Shown here one piece after another: positions 10,100-18,639 of a stretch of 41,951 bases of DNA (the first letter of the stretch is position 1; each line of letters starts with the position of its first letter). The notes beneath the pieces are model-generated. The model ran no database searches and was not told the origin of the DNA. It saw nothing but the letters and a program-made list of their open reading frames with translations. The DNA is from Paramoeba atlantica (lineage: Eukaryota > Discosea): contig CDRNVI010000114.1 of the NCBI GenBank assembly GCA_977017575.1, forward strand, positions 1 to 41,951. Direction: 5' to 3'. A program made the position numbers and the translations under genes.

Positions 10100-11224
10100 A
10101 TGCTAAATGTACTTGAACAATTTACTAAAAAATCGCATCAGGCCATGGTTGGTTAGTTCAAATATTCATATTTATCGTCCTGATTTTTAATAGTTGATTT
10201 AACCATCAAAATTATTTTAGGTCGTTTACTGAAACGCGCTAAAAAAACCAATAATGTTTGGGCAGAAAGCTTTATTTGGGCGTTGATTGCCCCGTTACGT
10301 TTACTCATTTGGGTGGTTGGTATTCTATATGCACTAGAAATATTGCACTATCGAATCCCCAACTTAATCATTTTTAATATGTTGCCAATCATGCGTAGTA
10401 TTGGCACAGTTATGATTGTCGCGTGGGGGCTTACCGTTTTACAACAGCCGCAGAAACATTCTTAGCGAGAAAGTATGCCGATAAAAAAACAGGTTTGGAC
10501 AGAACACTAATTCATGCCATTGGCAAACTGACACATGTTGCTATTTTAATTACAGCCGCATTAGTGTTATTACAAACATTGGGCTTGAGCATTTCAGGGA
10601 TCTTAGCCTTTGGTGGGATTGGTGGTTTGGCAGTCAGTTTTGCTGCCAAAGATATGTTATCTAACTTTTTTGGTGGCTTGATGCTGTATTTAGATAGGCC
10701 ATTTAAAATTGGGGAGTGGATCCGTTCACCGGATAAAAATATCGAAGGAGTTGTTGAGCACATTGGTTGGCGTCTAACCCAGATCCGCACGTTTGATAAA
10801 CGGGTTTTATTTGTGCCTAATTCAGTATTTTCAACTATTTCAGTTGAAAATCCATCACGTATGACTAACCGACGCATTCGCACGGTAATTGGTTTACGTT
10901 ATGACGATGCAGCTAAATTGGCAGACATCATTCAAGCTGTTGAAGATATGCTATTGGCTCATCCTGATATTGATACTAAGATGACGTTGTTTGTACGATT
11001 TGTTGAATATGGTTCGTCATCGCTAAATTTTTTAATTTATACCTTCACTAAAACAACTGATTGGGTAACCTTTCAAAGTGTGCAACAAGATGTACTATTG
11101 AAAGTAATGGAATATTATTAATCAATTTGACGCACAAGTTGCATTTCCAACAACAACACTGCATATTGCAGATGACATTCAACTAGGCACATTACAGAGA
11201 GAATCACAGCATGACCATTCCTGA
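10100..11224 (+). pseudogene. MscS-family small-conductance mechanosensitive channel, several frameshifts
   Basis: An inner-membrane channel of the MscS family that would release solutes on osmotic downshock. A GAAGGATAA ribosome site precedes the ATG at 10100. Membrane helices lie around WLVQIFIFIVLIF, LLIWVVGILYALEIL and HVAILITAALVLLQTLG. The pore helix GGIGGLAVSFAAKDMLSNFF is well conserved and is followed by the beta domain PFKIGEWI and a C-terminal end QVAFPTTTLHI. At least four frame changes are needed (near 10145, 10190, 10425 and 11110). It ends at 11224 and is the last recognisable bacterial gene before the junction. Confidence 0.88.
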
Positions 11225-11264
11225 AAAGATTATTGATGTTGCTAATAAAGCAACTTGCTTGTAG
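11211..11264 (+). CDS. Start of an unidentified bacterial gene, cut at the junction
   Basis: An ATG overlapping the mscS stop opens MTIPEKIIDVANKATCL, then a TAG. A shifted frame continues with bacterial-looking codons (VDLNYLQLLDYIKKGLI) to about 11310. It may be the first part of the next gene in the mscS operon, interrupted by the switch to mitochondrial sequence. Too short to identify. Confidence 0.25.
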   Translation: MTIPEKIIDVANKATCL

Positions 11265-11330
11265 ATTTAAATTACCTTCAGTTACTTGATTATATAAAAA
11301 AAGGTTTAATATAAAATTAAAAAGCAAGTA
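11253..11330. other. Bacterial-mitochondrial junction zone
   Basis: Composition and coding change abruptly here. Left of about 11260 the sequence is mixed-composition bacterial coding DNA. Right of about 11330 it is almost pure A/T with TGA as Trp and mitochondrial genes. ACTTGCTT (11253-11260) recurs inverted as AAGCAAGT (11322-11329), bracketing the zone. The exact breakpoint cannot be set by eye. Confidence 0.75.
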
Positions 11331-11347
11331 TATATATGCAGCAAAAT

Positions 11348-11369
11348 TATCTTTTTTTAAAAAAAGATA
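11348..11369. repeat. Perfect 22-base palindrome
   Basis: TATC followed by seven T, then seven A followed by GATA: two 11-base arms with no loop. A second 14-base palindrome (TAAAAAA-TTTTTTA) lies at 11387-11400. Both sit in the short non-coding start of the mitochondrial part, next to the junction. Confidence 0.7.
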
Positions 11370-11416
11370 TTTATTTATTAATATACTAAAAAATTTTTTA
11401 AAGGGTTCAAATTAGA

Positions 11417-11807
11417 TTGGTTATCTTTGAATTTTGTACTATTAATTTAATATTAAAATTTAGAAAAAATACTTATTTAAATTTTTCGCATATTAATGGT
11501 AATGTAATAAAAAATTTTTCATGTGGTTTTTATTATAAAAAATCATTAAAAAAAAACATATTTTGCTTTAAATTCATTAATTGTAGCTTCAAAAATTGAT
11601 TTTAAATATTTATATATGAAAAAATGATTCATATTAAATATAATTTATAAATATTATACTCGTAAAATTTTGAGAAATTTAAAAGAATTATTTGAGACTA
11701 CACCTTATAATTTAAAATTTATTAATTTTATAAAATCAAAAGCTCATAATGGTATAAGAAAGAAAAGAGAAGAAGAAAATAATAAATGAAAAAGAAAAAA
11801 ATTATAA
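11417..11807 (+). CDS. rps11: Ribosomal protein S11, probable, one frameshift
   Basis: Two adjacent pieces, 11417-11605 and 11616-11807, together give about 125 residues, the usual S11 length. The first contains NTYLNFSHINGNVIKNFSCG, resembling the S11 strand that normally reads as a T-D-x-x-G-N segment. The second ends with KSKAHNGIRKKR, recalling the C-terminal PHNGCRP(K/R)KRR of S11. The frame changes near 11575-11600. The start is uncertain: no ATG is in frame, and TTG at 11417 or an ATT just after is possible. It would bind 16S-type rRNA at the small-subunit platform. The assignment rests mainly on the C-terminal motif. Confidence 0.5.
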
Positions 11808-12112
11808 ATTATTTAGATAATTCTTTTTTAAGTTTATTATCTATAGAATATAAAAAAAATTAAATAATAATATATCTATTGAATTAAAGTATTTTTATTG
11901 ATTATATAAGAATGTATATATACGTAATATTAAAGGATTAATTATAAATTTTAATAAAAAAACAATATTTAAATATGGAAAGTTTTTTATTATATTATAG
12001 GTATAAAAATATACGATTAAATCAATTATATTTTGTTACTTCACCTTTTAATCTATTTTTAAAATATAAAATTAGTAATATTAAAAATATAAATTATATA
12101 TATTATAAATAA
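11786..12112 (+). CDS. Ribosomal protein L19-like, tentative, two frameshifts
   Basis: Three pieces in changing frames (MKKKKIINYLDNSFLSLLS; ISIELKYFYWLYKNVYIRN; RLNQLYFVTSPFNLFLKY) give about 108 residues, close to L19. The middle piece (RNIKGLIINFNKK) aligns by eye with the L19 RIQ-x-F-EG-VVIARR strand. LYFVTSPFNLFLKYKI followed by NINYIYYK aligns with the FPLHSP...KLYYLR end. Breaks fall in an A run near 11855 and near 12000. It overlaps the end of rps11. Low similarity means this could instead be an unassigned mitochondrial ORF. Confidence 0.35.
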
Positions 12113-12120
12113 AAAAAAAT

Positions 12121-12711
12121 ATGTTATTAAAAAAAAATAGTAATAATTATGCTGTAAATTATATATTAAATTTACTAATTAAATATATTTCGCATATAAA
12201 AATAACAGATGAATTTATTAAAATTAAATTAGTATCAAAAGATTATTTAGGTTTTGTTTTAAATATTTTTAATAAGCATACTTTTTTAAGATATAAGGTA
12301 ATAACTGATATTTGCTGTAGTGATTTTATTGATAGAGCTAAACGTTTTGAAATTGATTATAATTTATTAAGTATAGATTATAATTCTAGATTAATTATTT
12401 CTGTATCTTGTGATAAATTAGATGTTATAAGATCTATTACTGATATTTATTTAGGTGCCGATTGGTTAGAACGTGAAGTTTGAGATATGTATGGTATTTT
12501 TTTCATGGGTCATAAAGATTTAAGACGTATATTAACCGATTATGGTTTTGAAGGTTATCCGTTTCGTAAAGATTTTCCTTTAAATGGTTATTTAGAAATA
12601 AGGTATGATGAAGATAAACAATATTTGATTTATGAGCCTATTGAATTAATGCAAAATATGAGATCATATAGTTTTACTAATCCTTTATTAAATAAAAAAT
12701 ATATACTTTAA
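12121..12711 (+). CDS. nad9: NADH dehydrogenase subunit 9
   Basis: The 30-kDa subunit of complex I (NuoC type), in the peripheral arm. The 196-residue protein is continuous if TGA is tryptophan: the codon at 12481 supplies the Trp in LEREVWDM. The signature [20 protein letters not shown] follows, then an [16 protein letters not shown]-terminus. The ATG at 12121 gives an N-terminus of normal length. It sits directly upstream of nad7, its partner in the complex, with five bases between them. Confidence 0.97.
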
Positions 12712-12715
12712 AAAC

Positions 12716-13916
12716 GTGAATAAAATATTTAAAAAAATAAAAACTTTTACAATTAATTTTGGACCACAGCATCCAGCAGCTCATGGAGTTTTAAGATTAA
12801 TATTAGAATTAAATGGTGAAATTATAGAAAGAGCTGATCCTCATATAGGATTATTACATAGAGGTACTGAAAAATTTAATAGAATATAAGACTTTTATAC
12901 AAGCTTTACCTTATTTTGATAGATTAGATTATGTATCTATGATGGCTCAAGAACATTGTTATTCATTAGCTGTAGAAACTTTAAGTTCTACTAATGTACC
13001 TATAAGAGCAAAGATGATACGTATGATTTTTGGTGAAATAACTAGAATATTAAATCATATTTTAGGGTTAACTACACATGCGTTAGATGTTGGAGCGATG
13101 ACACCTTTTTTATGACTTTTTGAAGAACGTGAAAAATTAATGGAATTTTACGAAAGGGTATCAGGTGCTAGAATGCATGCAGCATATATAAGACCAGGAG
13201 GTATTAGTCAAGATATACCTATGTCTTTTTGTGATGATTTATATAAATTTACACAAAATTTTATTAACTCTTTAATGGAAATGGAAGAATTATTAAATAG
13301 AAATAGAATATGAAAGCAACGTTTAGTTGATGTAGGTATATTAGATTATAATCAAGCACAAACTTGAGGTTGTAGTGGAGTTATTTTAAGAGGATCTGGT
13401 ATTCCTTGAGATATTAGAAAAAGTGAACCTTATGAATTATATAATGAAGTTGATTTTAAATCTTATATAGGAAATAAAGGTGATTGTTTTGATAGATTTT
13501 TAATTAGATTAAAAGAAATGCATGAGAGTTTAAAAATAATTTTACAACTTTTAAATAATTTAAAAGAAGGTCCTATTTCAAATTACAATAATAAATTAAC
13601 TATACCTTCAAGATCATTAATGAAGTTTTCTATGGAATCTTTAATACATCATTTTAAATTATTTACAGAAGGTGTTAATATACCTTTTAATGATGTTTAT
13701 AGATCTATAGAAGCTCCTAAAGGGGAATTTGGTGTTTTTTTAGTTTCGGGAGGATTAAATAGACCGGTAAGATGTAAGATAAAAGCACCAGGGTTTAATC
13801 ATTTACAATTATTAGATACATTATCAAAAGGACATATGATAGCCGACGTTGTTACTATTATAGGTACTTTAGATATAGTTTTTGGGAGGTTGATCGTTAA
13901 TCAAATATTAATATAA
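12716..13916 (+). CDS. nad7: NADH dehydrogenase subunit 7, one frameshift
   Basis: The 49-kDa (NuoD-type) subunit of complex I lining the quinone site. The protein reads [34 protein letters not shown], then after a frame change [73 protein letters not shown] and [17 protein letters not shown]. One extra base near 12877-12881 (AAATTTAATAG) shifts the frame; removing it would give the expected EKF-IEYKT. A GTG at 12716 is the apparent start, as no ATG precedes the conserved N-terminus. Several TGA codons are Trp. Confidence 0.95.
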
Positions 13917-13933
13917 TATTAAATATTATATAT

Positions 13934-14388
13934 ATGCAAAAAAAATTAAATCGATTTTTTAATTTAAGAATTAATTCTAGAGGTGCCGCTTTTGAAAATT
14001 TAAATATAGGACCTAATTTAAGTCCTTATATGAATAGAGAGAAAATCAAAGAATTTTGTAATGAATTTAATAAACAAACTTTTATATATAGATCGGAAGA
14101 TTTATTAATATATGTTAGATTATTTTTATATACTGATAAATCATTTGTTTTTTAATAAAAGGACCTTCTTTTAGTACTTTATTAAAATTGGTTTGAAATA
14201 TTATGAGTTTAACTAATAAAAATATTATGGAAAATTCAATTACATTAAGAAGTCTATATGATATTGTTATATTGCGTAATTATTATTGATTTAAATTATA
14301 TAATAATTTAAATCAAAATTGAATAAAATTGCGATTTAAAAATAGTTTTTTTTCTATATCAAATTTACAAATTAATAAAATTATATAA
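13934..14388 (+). CDS. rpl11: Ribosomal protein L11, one frameshift
   Basis: The first piece contains INSRGAAFENLNIGPNLSPY and KIKEFCNEFNKQTF, matching the L11 N-terminal domain (the GPALG...MEFCK-FN region), and VRLFLYTDKSFVF. At the T run near 14150 the frame changes and continues IKGPSFSTLLKLVWNIM, the expected proline-containing helix before the rRNA-binding domain. The C-terminal part is divergent. Length about 151 residues. L11 forms the stalk base with 23S-type rRNA. Its position before rps12 agrees with gene orders I recall for amoebozoan mtDNAs. Confidence 0.8.
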
Positions 14389-14394
14389 AAAAAT

Positions 14395-14775
14395 ATGAAT
14401 AATAATATTATAGCTTTTTTTTATGTAAATCAATATAAATCGTTTAATAATTTTGAACAAATTTATTTAAACATAATGAATTTATCTAATATTAATTTAT
14501 TATATAAAATTTTTGTTAATATTAAATATTTTCTAATTATTAATAAGAAATATTTTAAAGATTATTTTACTAATCTTTTAAATAATGATGAATTATTATT
14601 TTTATGATATAAAAATAAATTATATAGTAAAGGAACTTTAGAACAAATAAATAATAGTTTGTTATTAAATTTAAATAAAAAGTATTATTTATTTAATGAA
14701 TTAATGAAATTCAATTATGAAAAAAAAATTATTAATACGTTAATAATATTTAAATATAAATTATGGCTTCGTTAA
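14395..14775 (+). CDS. Unassigned 126-residue protein, possibly L10
   Basis: An open frame from ATG at 14395 with a TGA(Trp) at 14605-14607, ending four codons inside rps12. It reads [18 protein letters not shown] at the start, then a helical, lysine/asparagine/leucine-rich body. Position directly after rpl11, and a beginning that could be an L10-type strand (NIIxFFNYNGLT in the family), suggest ribosomal protein L10. The similarity is too weak to name it. It may also be a fast-evolving mitochondrial ORF. Confidence 0.45.
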
Positions 14776-15173
14776 ATCAATTAATAAGAAATAAAGGCAG
14801 AGTAAAAAAAAAAAGACGTACAAAAGTTCTTTTGTTAGATTCTTGTCCACAAAAAAGAGGTGTTTGTATTGAAATTAGAAATAGTGTTAGTCCAAAGAAA
14901 CCAAATTCCGCTAAAAGAAAAGTAGCAAAAATAAGGTTATCAACAGGTAAAAAATTAATAGCAGTTATACCAGGTCAAGGTCATAATTTACAAAAATATT
15001 CAGTTGTTATGATTAGAGGAGGACGTGCTAGAGATATTCCAGGTGTACGTTATAAATTGATAAAAGGAAAATATGATTTTAGTAATTGAGAACGTGAAGA
15101 ACGAAATAAAAGTCGTTCTAAATATGGTTTGAAAAAAAAAAAGAAGGAAGGAAAGATTTTAAAAGATGAATAA
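14763..15173 (+). CDS. rps12: Ribosomal protein S12
   Basis: Well conserved decoding-site protein of the small subunit. It shows the usual order: [28 protein letters not shown], a [19 protein letters not shown] segment (close to the canonical PKKPNSA-RK) and [20 protein letters not shown], then [17 protein letters not shown]. One TGA at 15087 is read as Trp, and a lysine-rich tail ends at 15173. The start overlaps the preceding ORF, and the end overlaps the rps7 ATG by eight bases. 136 residues, slightly long because of the tail. Confidence 0.98.
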
Positions 15174-15585
15174 TTGAATAAAATATTTAATACAATTATT
15201 AATAAGAAAAGGAAAAAAACAACGAATTATATTAAGTTTAGAGAAAATTTTTATTAATATAAAAAAAATATATGGTTGTTTAAATACTTTTTTTAAACAA
15301 ATAGAAACTAATATATTCATTAGAATGTTTTGTTATATTAAAAAAGTAGGAGGTAAAAAATTATTAATACCACATATTTTAAAATCAAAAGATTCTATAC
15401 CATATTCTGTTAAATTAATAGTTAGATCTATTAATTCTAGAACTGAGCGAAAATTTCAAGAACGTATTCAAAATGAATTAATAGATGTATATAATAATAA
15501 AGGTTTATCTATAAAAAAAAAAAATGATATGTATAGATTAATAGAAGCAAATTATACTAATATTAGATTTAAAAGAAAAAAATAA
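15166..15585 (+). CDS. rps7: Ribosomal protein S7
   Basis: Begins at the ATG at 15166, inside the end of rps12 (streptomycin-operon order S12-S7), and reads MNNWIKYLIQLLIRKGKKQR with TGA as Trp. Further S7 features are KKVGGKKLLIPHILKSKDS (the VGGATYQVPVEV region), SIKKKNDMYRLIEANY (the KKREDTHKMAEAN region) and a basic C-terminus. About 139 residues. It would bind the head of the small-subunit rRNA. Confidence 0.92.
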
Positions 15586-15588
15586 TAT

Positions 15589-16332
15589 ATGTTAAAAAGG
15601 AAAAAACAGTCAAAAACAATAAAATATTTAACATTTGGTTTAAAAAATTATGCAGGAGTTAATAATATGGGTCATAAAACAGTTAAATCAAAGGGAACTA
15701 GAGTTAAAAAGAAATATAGATTAATTGATTTTTTTAGAACTTACGTTGATATACCTGCAATGGTATTAAGAATTGAGTATGATCCTAATAGATCTGCAAA
15801 TATAGCTTTAATATGTTATAAAAATGGATTTTTATCTTATATTTTAGCAGCCGAAGGTTTGAAAGAAGGTATGGTTTTAAATTCAGTAGATAAAATTGTT
15901 GGTTCTACATATCCTTTAGTAAATATAAAATTTGGTTCTTTTATATCTTGTATGGAATTAAAAAAAAAAAAAGGAAGTAAAGTAGCTAGATCTGCAGGTT
16001 CTTTTTGTTTATTAATATCACAAATAAATGAAAATTATTATTTAATAAGATTTCCTTCTGGTTTAGAAAAATTAATTTTTAAATATAATAAAGCTATGAT
16101 AGGTATTGTATCAAATAGAGGGCATAATTTAATAAAAAAAGGTAAAGCGGGTGTTAATATAAGATTAGGTAAAAAATCAACAGTTAGAGGTGTAGCAAAA
16201 AATTGTGTAGATCACCCTAATGGTGGTGGTAGAGGTAAAACTTCTCCATGAGTCGATTGTCCAAATTTTACAAGACGTGTATTAAAATTTGTACCTACAA
16301 CTAAGAAAAAAAAAAAAAATGAATTTAAATAA
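15589..16332 (+). CDS. rpl2: Ribosomal protein L2
   Basis: Large-subunit protein near the peptidyl-transferase centre. Landmarks: KNYAGVNNMGHKTVKSKG, RIEYDPNRSANIALICYKNG, ILAAEGLKEGM, SKVARSAGSFCLLI and GVAKNCVDHPNGGGRGKTSP. The GVAxNxVDHPxGGGxGK segment is the near-invariant L2 motif. After it, TGA (16249) is Trp and a polylysine tail of A-rich codons ends at 16332. 247 residues, close to bacterial L2. The last 14 bases overlap rps19. Confidence 0.97.
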
Positions 16333-16597
16333 TATTAAAAATATTAAAAATATTATTTATTTTTTAAATTTTTCAAAAATAGATAAATTTATTTGATTAA
16401 AGTTAAAAGTAAAAGGTTTTAAAATAAAAAATTATATGATTAATAAAAGATTAACTGTATATAATGGTCGTTATTTTATTCCAATTAAAATTATAGATAG
16501 TATGGTTAATTATATGATTAATTATTTTTTTTTTTCAAAAAATATATTAATAAAAGATAAAAAGAAAAAGAAACGTATAAAGAAAAAGAAAAAATAA
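16319..16597 (+). CDS. rps19: Ribosomal protein S19
   Basis: Starts at ATG 16319 within the polylysine end of rpl2. The core INKRLTVYNGRYFIPIKIID followed by SMVNYMINYFF matches the S19 central region (IHNG-xFVPVKITExMVGHKLGEF). The C-terminal tail is lysine-rich (KDKKKKKRIKKKKK). 92 residues, the usual size. Placement L2-S19-S3 is the conserved S10-operon order. Confidence 0.9.
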
Positions 16598-16599
16598 TT

Positions 16600-17790
16600 A
16601 TGGGACATTTAGTTAATCCAATAACATATAGATTATCAAAAAGTAAATATTGAATTTCGTCTTGAAATAATATTACAAAAAAAAATTATAAATTATTTTT
16701 TTTAGAAGATTATAATATTATTAAATTTTATAATTGAATTAAAGTTATAATTAATTGAAACAAGTTAAATTTAGAAATATTACCGTTAAATATAATTAAA
16801 ACATATAAAATGATGATAATAAATTTAAATTTATTAAATGATGATAATAAATTTTTAATTAATGATATTAAGTCAAAAAAATATAAATTAAAAAAATATT
16901 ATAATCAGTCAAAAAAATATATATTTAAATCTTTTTTAAAGTATAAACAGTCAAAAAGAAAAAAAAAATATAATTTTTTAAAAGAAAAAAAAAAAAAAAA
17001 ATATATATTAAATTTTTTACGTAAATTTTTTTATAGTAAAAGAAAAAATTTTTATAAAAATAAAAAATATGTTTGATTTAATTATTTTTTTTGAGACATG
17101 CATAATAATAAATATTATTTATTTTATAATAAGTCTTGTAGAGGGTTTTATAGAAAGAAAATATTTAAAAATATATGAAAAAAAAAATCAATAAATAATT
17201 TTAATAATTTTAAATATTTTTATAAATATAAAAATATTTATATTTATAAAAATAATAAAAGATTAAACAATTTTATTTTTAAATATAAATGATTTAATTT
17301 ATTAAGAATTCCAACTAATCGTTGATTAAATAGATTAAAATATATTAAAAATACTAATTATTTAACTTTAGATAAAAAATTTATTTTTATATTAAAAAAT
17401 TTTTTATCGTTTTTTATAAAAAAAATTTTTAAAGTTAATAATCCTATAATTAATTTTATAGATAAAAAAGAAGTAAATTATTCTACTTATTCTTTATATA
17501 AGCTAATTTTATGAAGATTGCGTGTAGGTTATAAAATAGAGCATTATGCTTATTTATTACATAATAAATTAAAAAATGAAAGAGGTATTATAGGTTTTAA
17601 AATAGGTTATGCAGGGAGATATAAAAAAAAGTTAAGAAATAAAAAGTTTATTAAACAATTTGGTGCTATTTCACCAAGTAATATAAATTCTCCTTTAAGT
17701 TATAATCAGTTTATTTTAATTATGCGGTATGGTGTTTGTGGTGTAAAAATGAGTTATGTTAGAAAAGTGTATTTATCTTCTATAATATAA
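16600..17790 (+). CDS. rps3: Ribosomal protein S3, expanded
   Basis: The N-terminus MGHLVNPITYRLSKSKYW is the typical mitochondrial S3 start. The C-terminal domain, from about residue 300, reads LRVGYKIEHYAYLLHNKL and GIIGFKIGYAGRYKKK, where the S3 C-terminal domain has its GxxGxKxxxxGRL strand. Between them is a long lysine/asparagine/phenylalanine-rich stretch (about residues 90-300) with many TGA(Trp) codons and no recognisable similarity. Total 396 residues against about 210-230 in bacteria. The whole frame is unbroken with TGA as Trp. Confidence 0.93.
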
Positions 17791-17838
17791 AAAGAAAGAA
17801 AAGAGAAAAAAAGTTGATTTATTAAGAAATAAATAGAA
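17791..17838 (+). repeat. A/G-rich spacer with the GAAAAGAGAA element
   Basis: The 48-base gap between rps3 and rpl16 is led by AAAGAAAGAAAAGAGAAAA, one copy of a purine element that recurs many times in this mitochondrial DNA. No gene is visible. Confidence 0.5.
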
Positions 17839-18282
17839 ATGAAAAAAATTTTTGTCAAAAAACATTTAATATTAAATTATTCTAATACTAAAAATTCGAT
17901 AGAAAAAATATATAATGGTCAATTTGCTATATATTTTTTAGAAGGTGGTATACTATATAATAATGAATTTAAGGCTTTATTATTTTTTTTAAAAAAAAGA
18001 TTAAAATTTTTTACTAAATTATTTATACGTTTTCATCCAAGTTTTAAAAATACATCAAAACCTATAGGTGTTAGAATGGGTAAAGGTAAGGGTGCATTAA
18101 ATGAATATTATTTTAATATATCAAAAGGTCAAATATTTATTGAATTTGGTTTTTCTAATAAATTATTTATATTAAATGATAATGATAAAAAAAAATTATT
18201 AGAATATATTAAAGGAATTGTTAAATTAGCCTCATTAAAATCAAATATTAAATTTAAATTAGTTTATAATAAAGAAAAATGA
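17839..18282 (+). CDS. rpl16: Ribosomal protein L16
   Basis: 147 residues. The central part FHPSFKNTSKPIGVRMGKGK with GALNEYYFNISKGQIFIEF matches the L16 core (KP-xVRMGKGKG, the tRNA-contacting loop near the peptidyl-transferase centre). The N-terminus is divergent. The stop overlaps the ATG of rpl14 as ATGA, implying coupled translation. Confidence 0.95.
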   Translation: MKKIFVKKHLILNYSNTKNSIEKIYNGQFAIYFLEGGILYNNEFKALLFFLKKRLKFFTKLFIRFHPSFKNTSKPIGVRMGKGKGALNEYYFNISKGQIFIEFGFSNKLFILNDNDKKKLLEYIKGIVKLASLKSNIKFKLVYNKEK

Positions 18283-18635
18283 TTTTAGTAGGTAGTTATT
18301 TAAATTGTAGTGATAATTCTGGTGCACGTATTGTAAAATGTATAAGAATTTATAAAAGAAAAAAATATGGATCTATTGGTGATGAAATATTAATAACTGT
18401 TAAAACAAATAATCCTAAAAAAAGAATAAAAAAAGGAGAATTATATAAGGCTTTAATTATTAGAACTAAATATAATTTAAAAAAAAATATAAATTATTAT
18501 AAATTTAGTGATAATGCTGTTGTTTTGATAAATAAAAAAAAATTACCTTTAGGTACAAAATTATTTGGTATTAGTTTAAAATTTTTAAGATTTATAAACC
18601 GTAAAGTTTTCTTATTGATGCAAAGTATAATATAA
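18279..18635 (+). CDS. rpl14: Ribosomal protein L14
   Basis: 118 residues of typical L14: MILVGSYLNCSDNSGARIVK at the start (the D-NSGA motif), then GSIGDEILITVK, KGELYKALIIRTK, FSDNAVVLINKKKLPLGTKL with GISLKFLRF. It binds the large-subunit rRNA at the intersubunit face. It follows rpl16 with a four-base overlap and precedes rpl5 by four bases, as in the bacterial S10/spc region with L29 and S17 missing and L24 absent. Confidence 0.96.
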   Translation: MILVGSYLNCSDNSGARIVKCIRIYKRKKYGSIGDEILITVKTNNPKKRIKKGELYKALIIRTKYNLKKNINYYKFSDNAVVLINKKKLPLGTKLFGISLKFLRFINRKVFLLMQSII

Positions 18636-18639
18636 AAAT

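Noticed and set aside
1-11224. Bacterial part as ancient mitochondrial DNA
   Set aside because: It holds peptidoglycan, purine, lysine and outer-membrane genes with bacterial ribosome sites and uses TGG for Trp; it is bacterial.
11118-11327. Minus-strand ORF across the junction
   Set aside because: It spans the composition change and is antisense to the mscS end; no protein-like pattern.
11225-11340. Integrase-type or insertion-sequence boundary at the junction
   Set aside because: No recombinase gene, terminal inverted repeats of usual length or target duplication can be seen.
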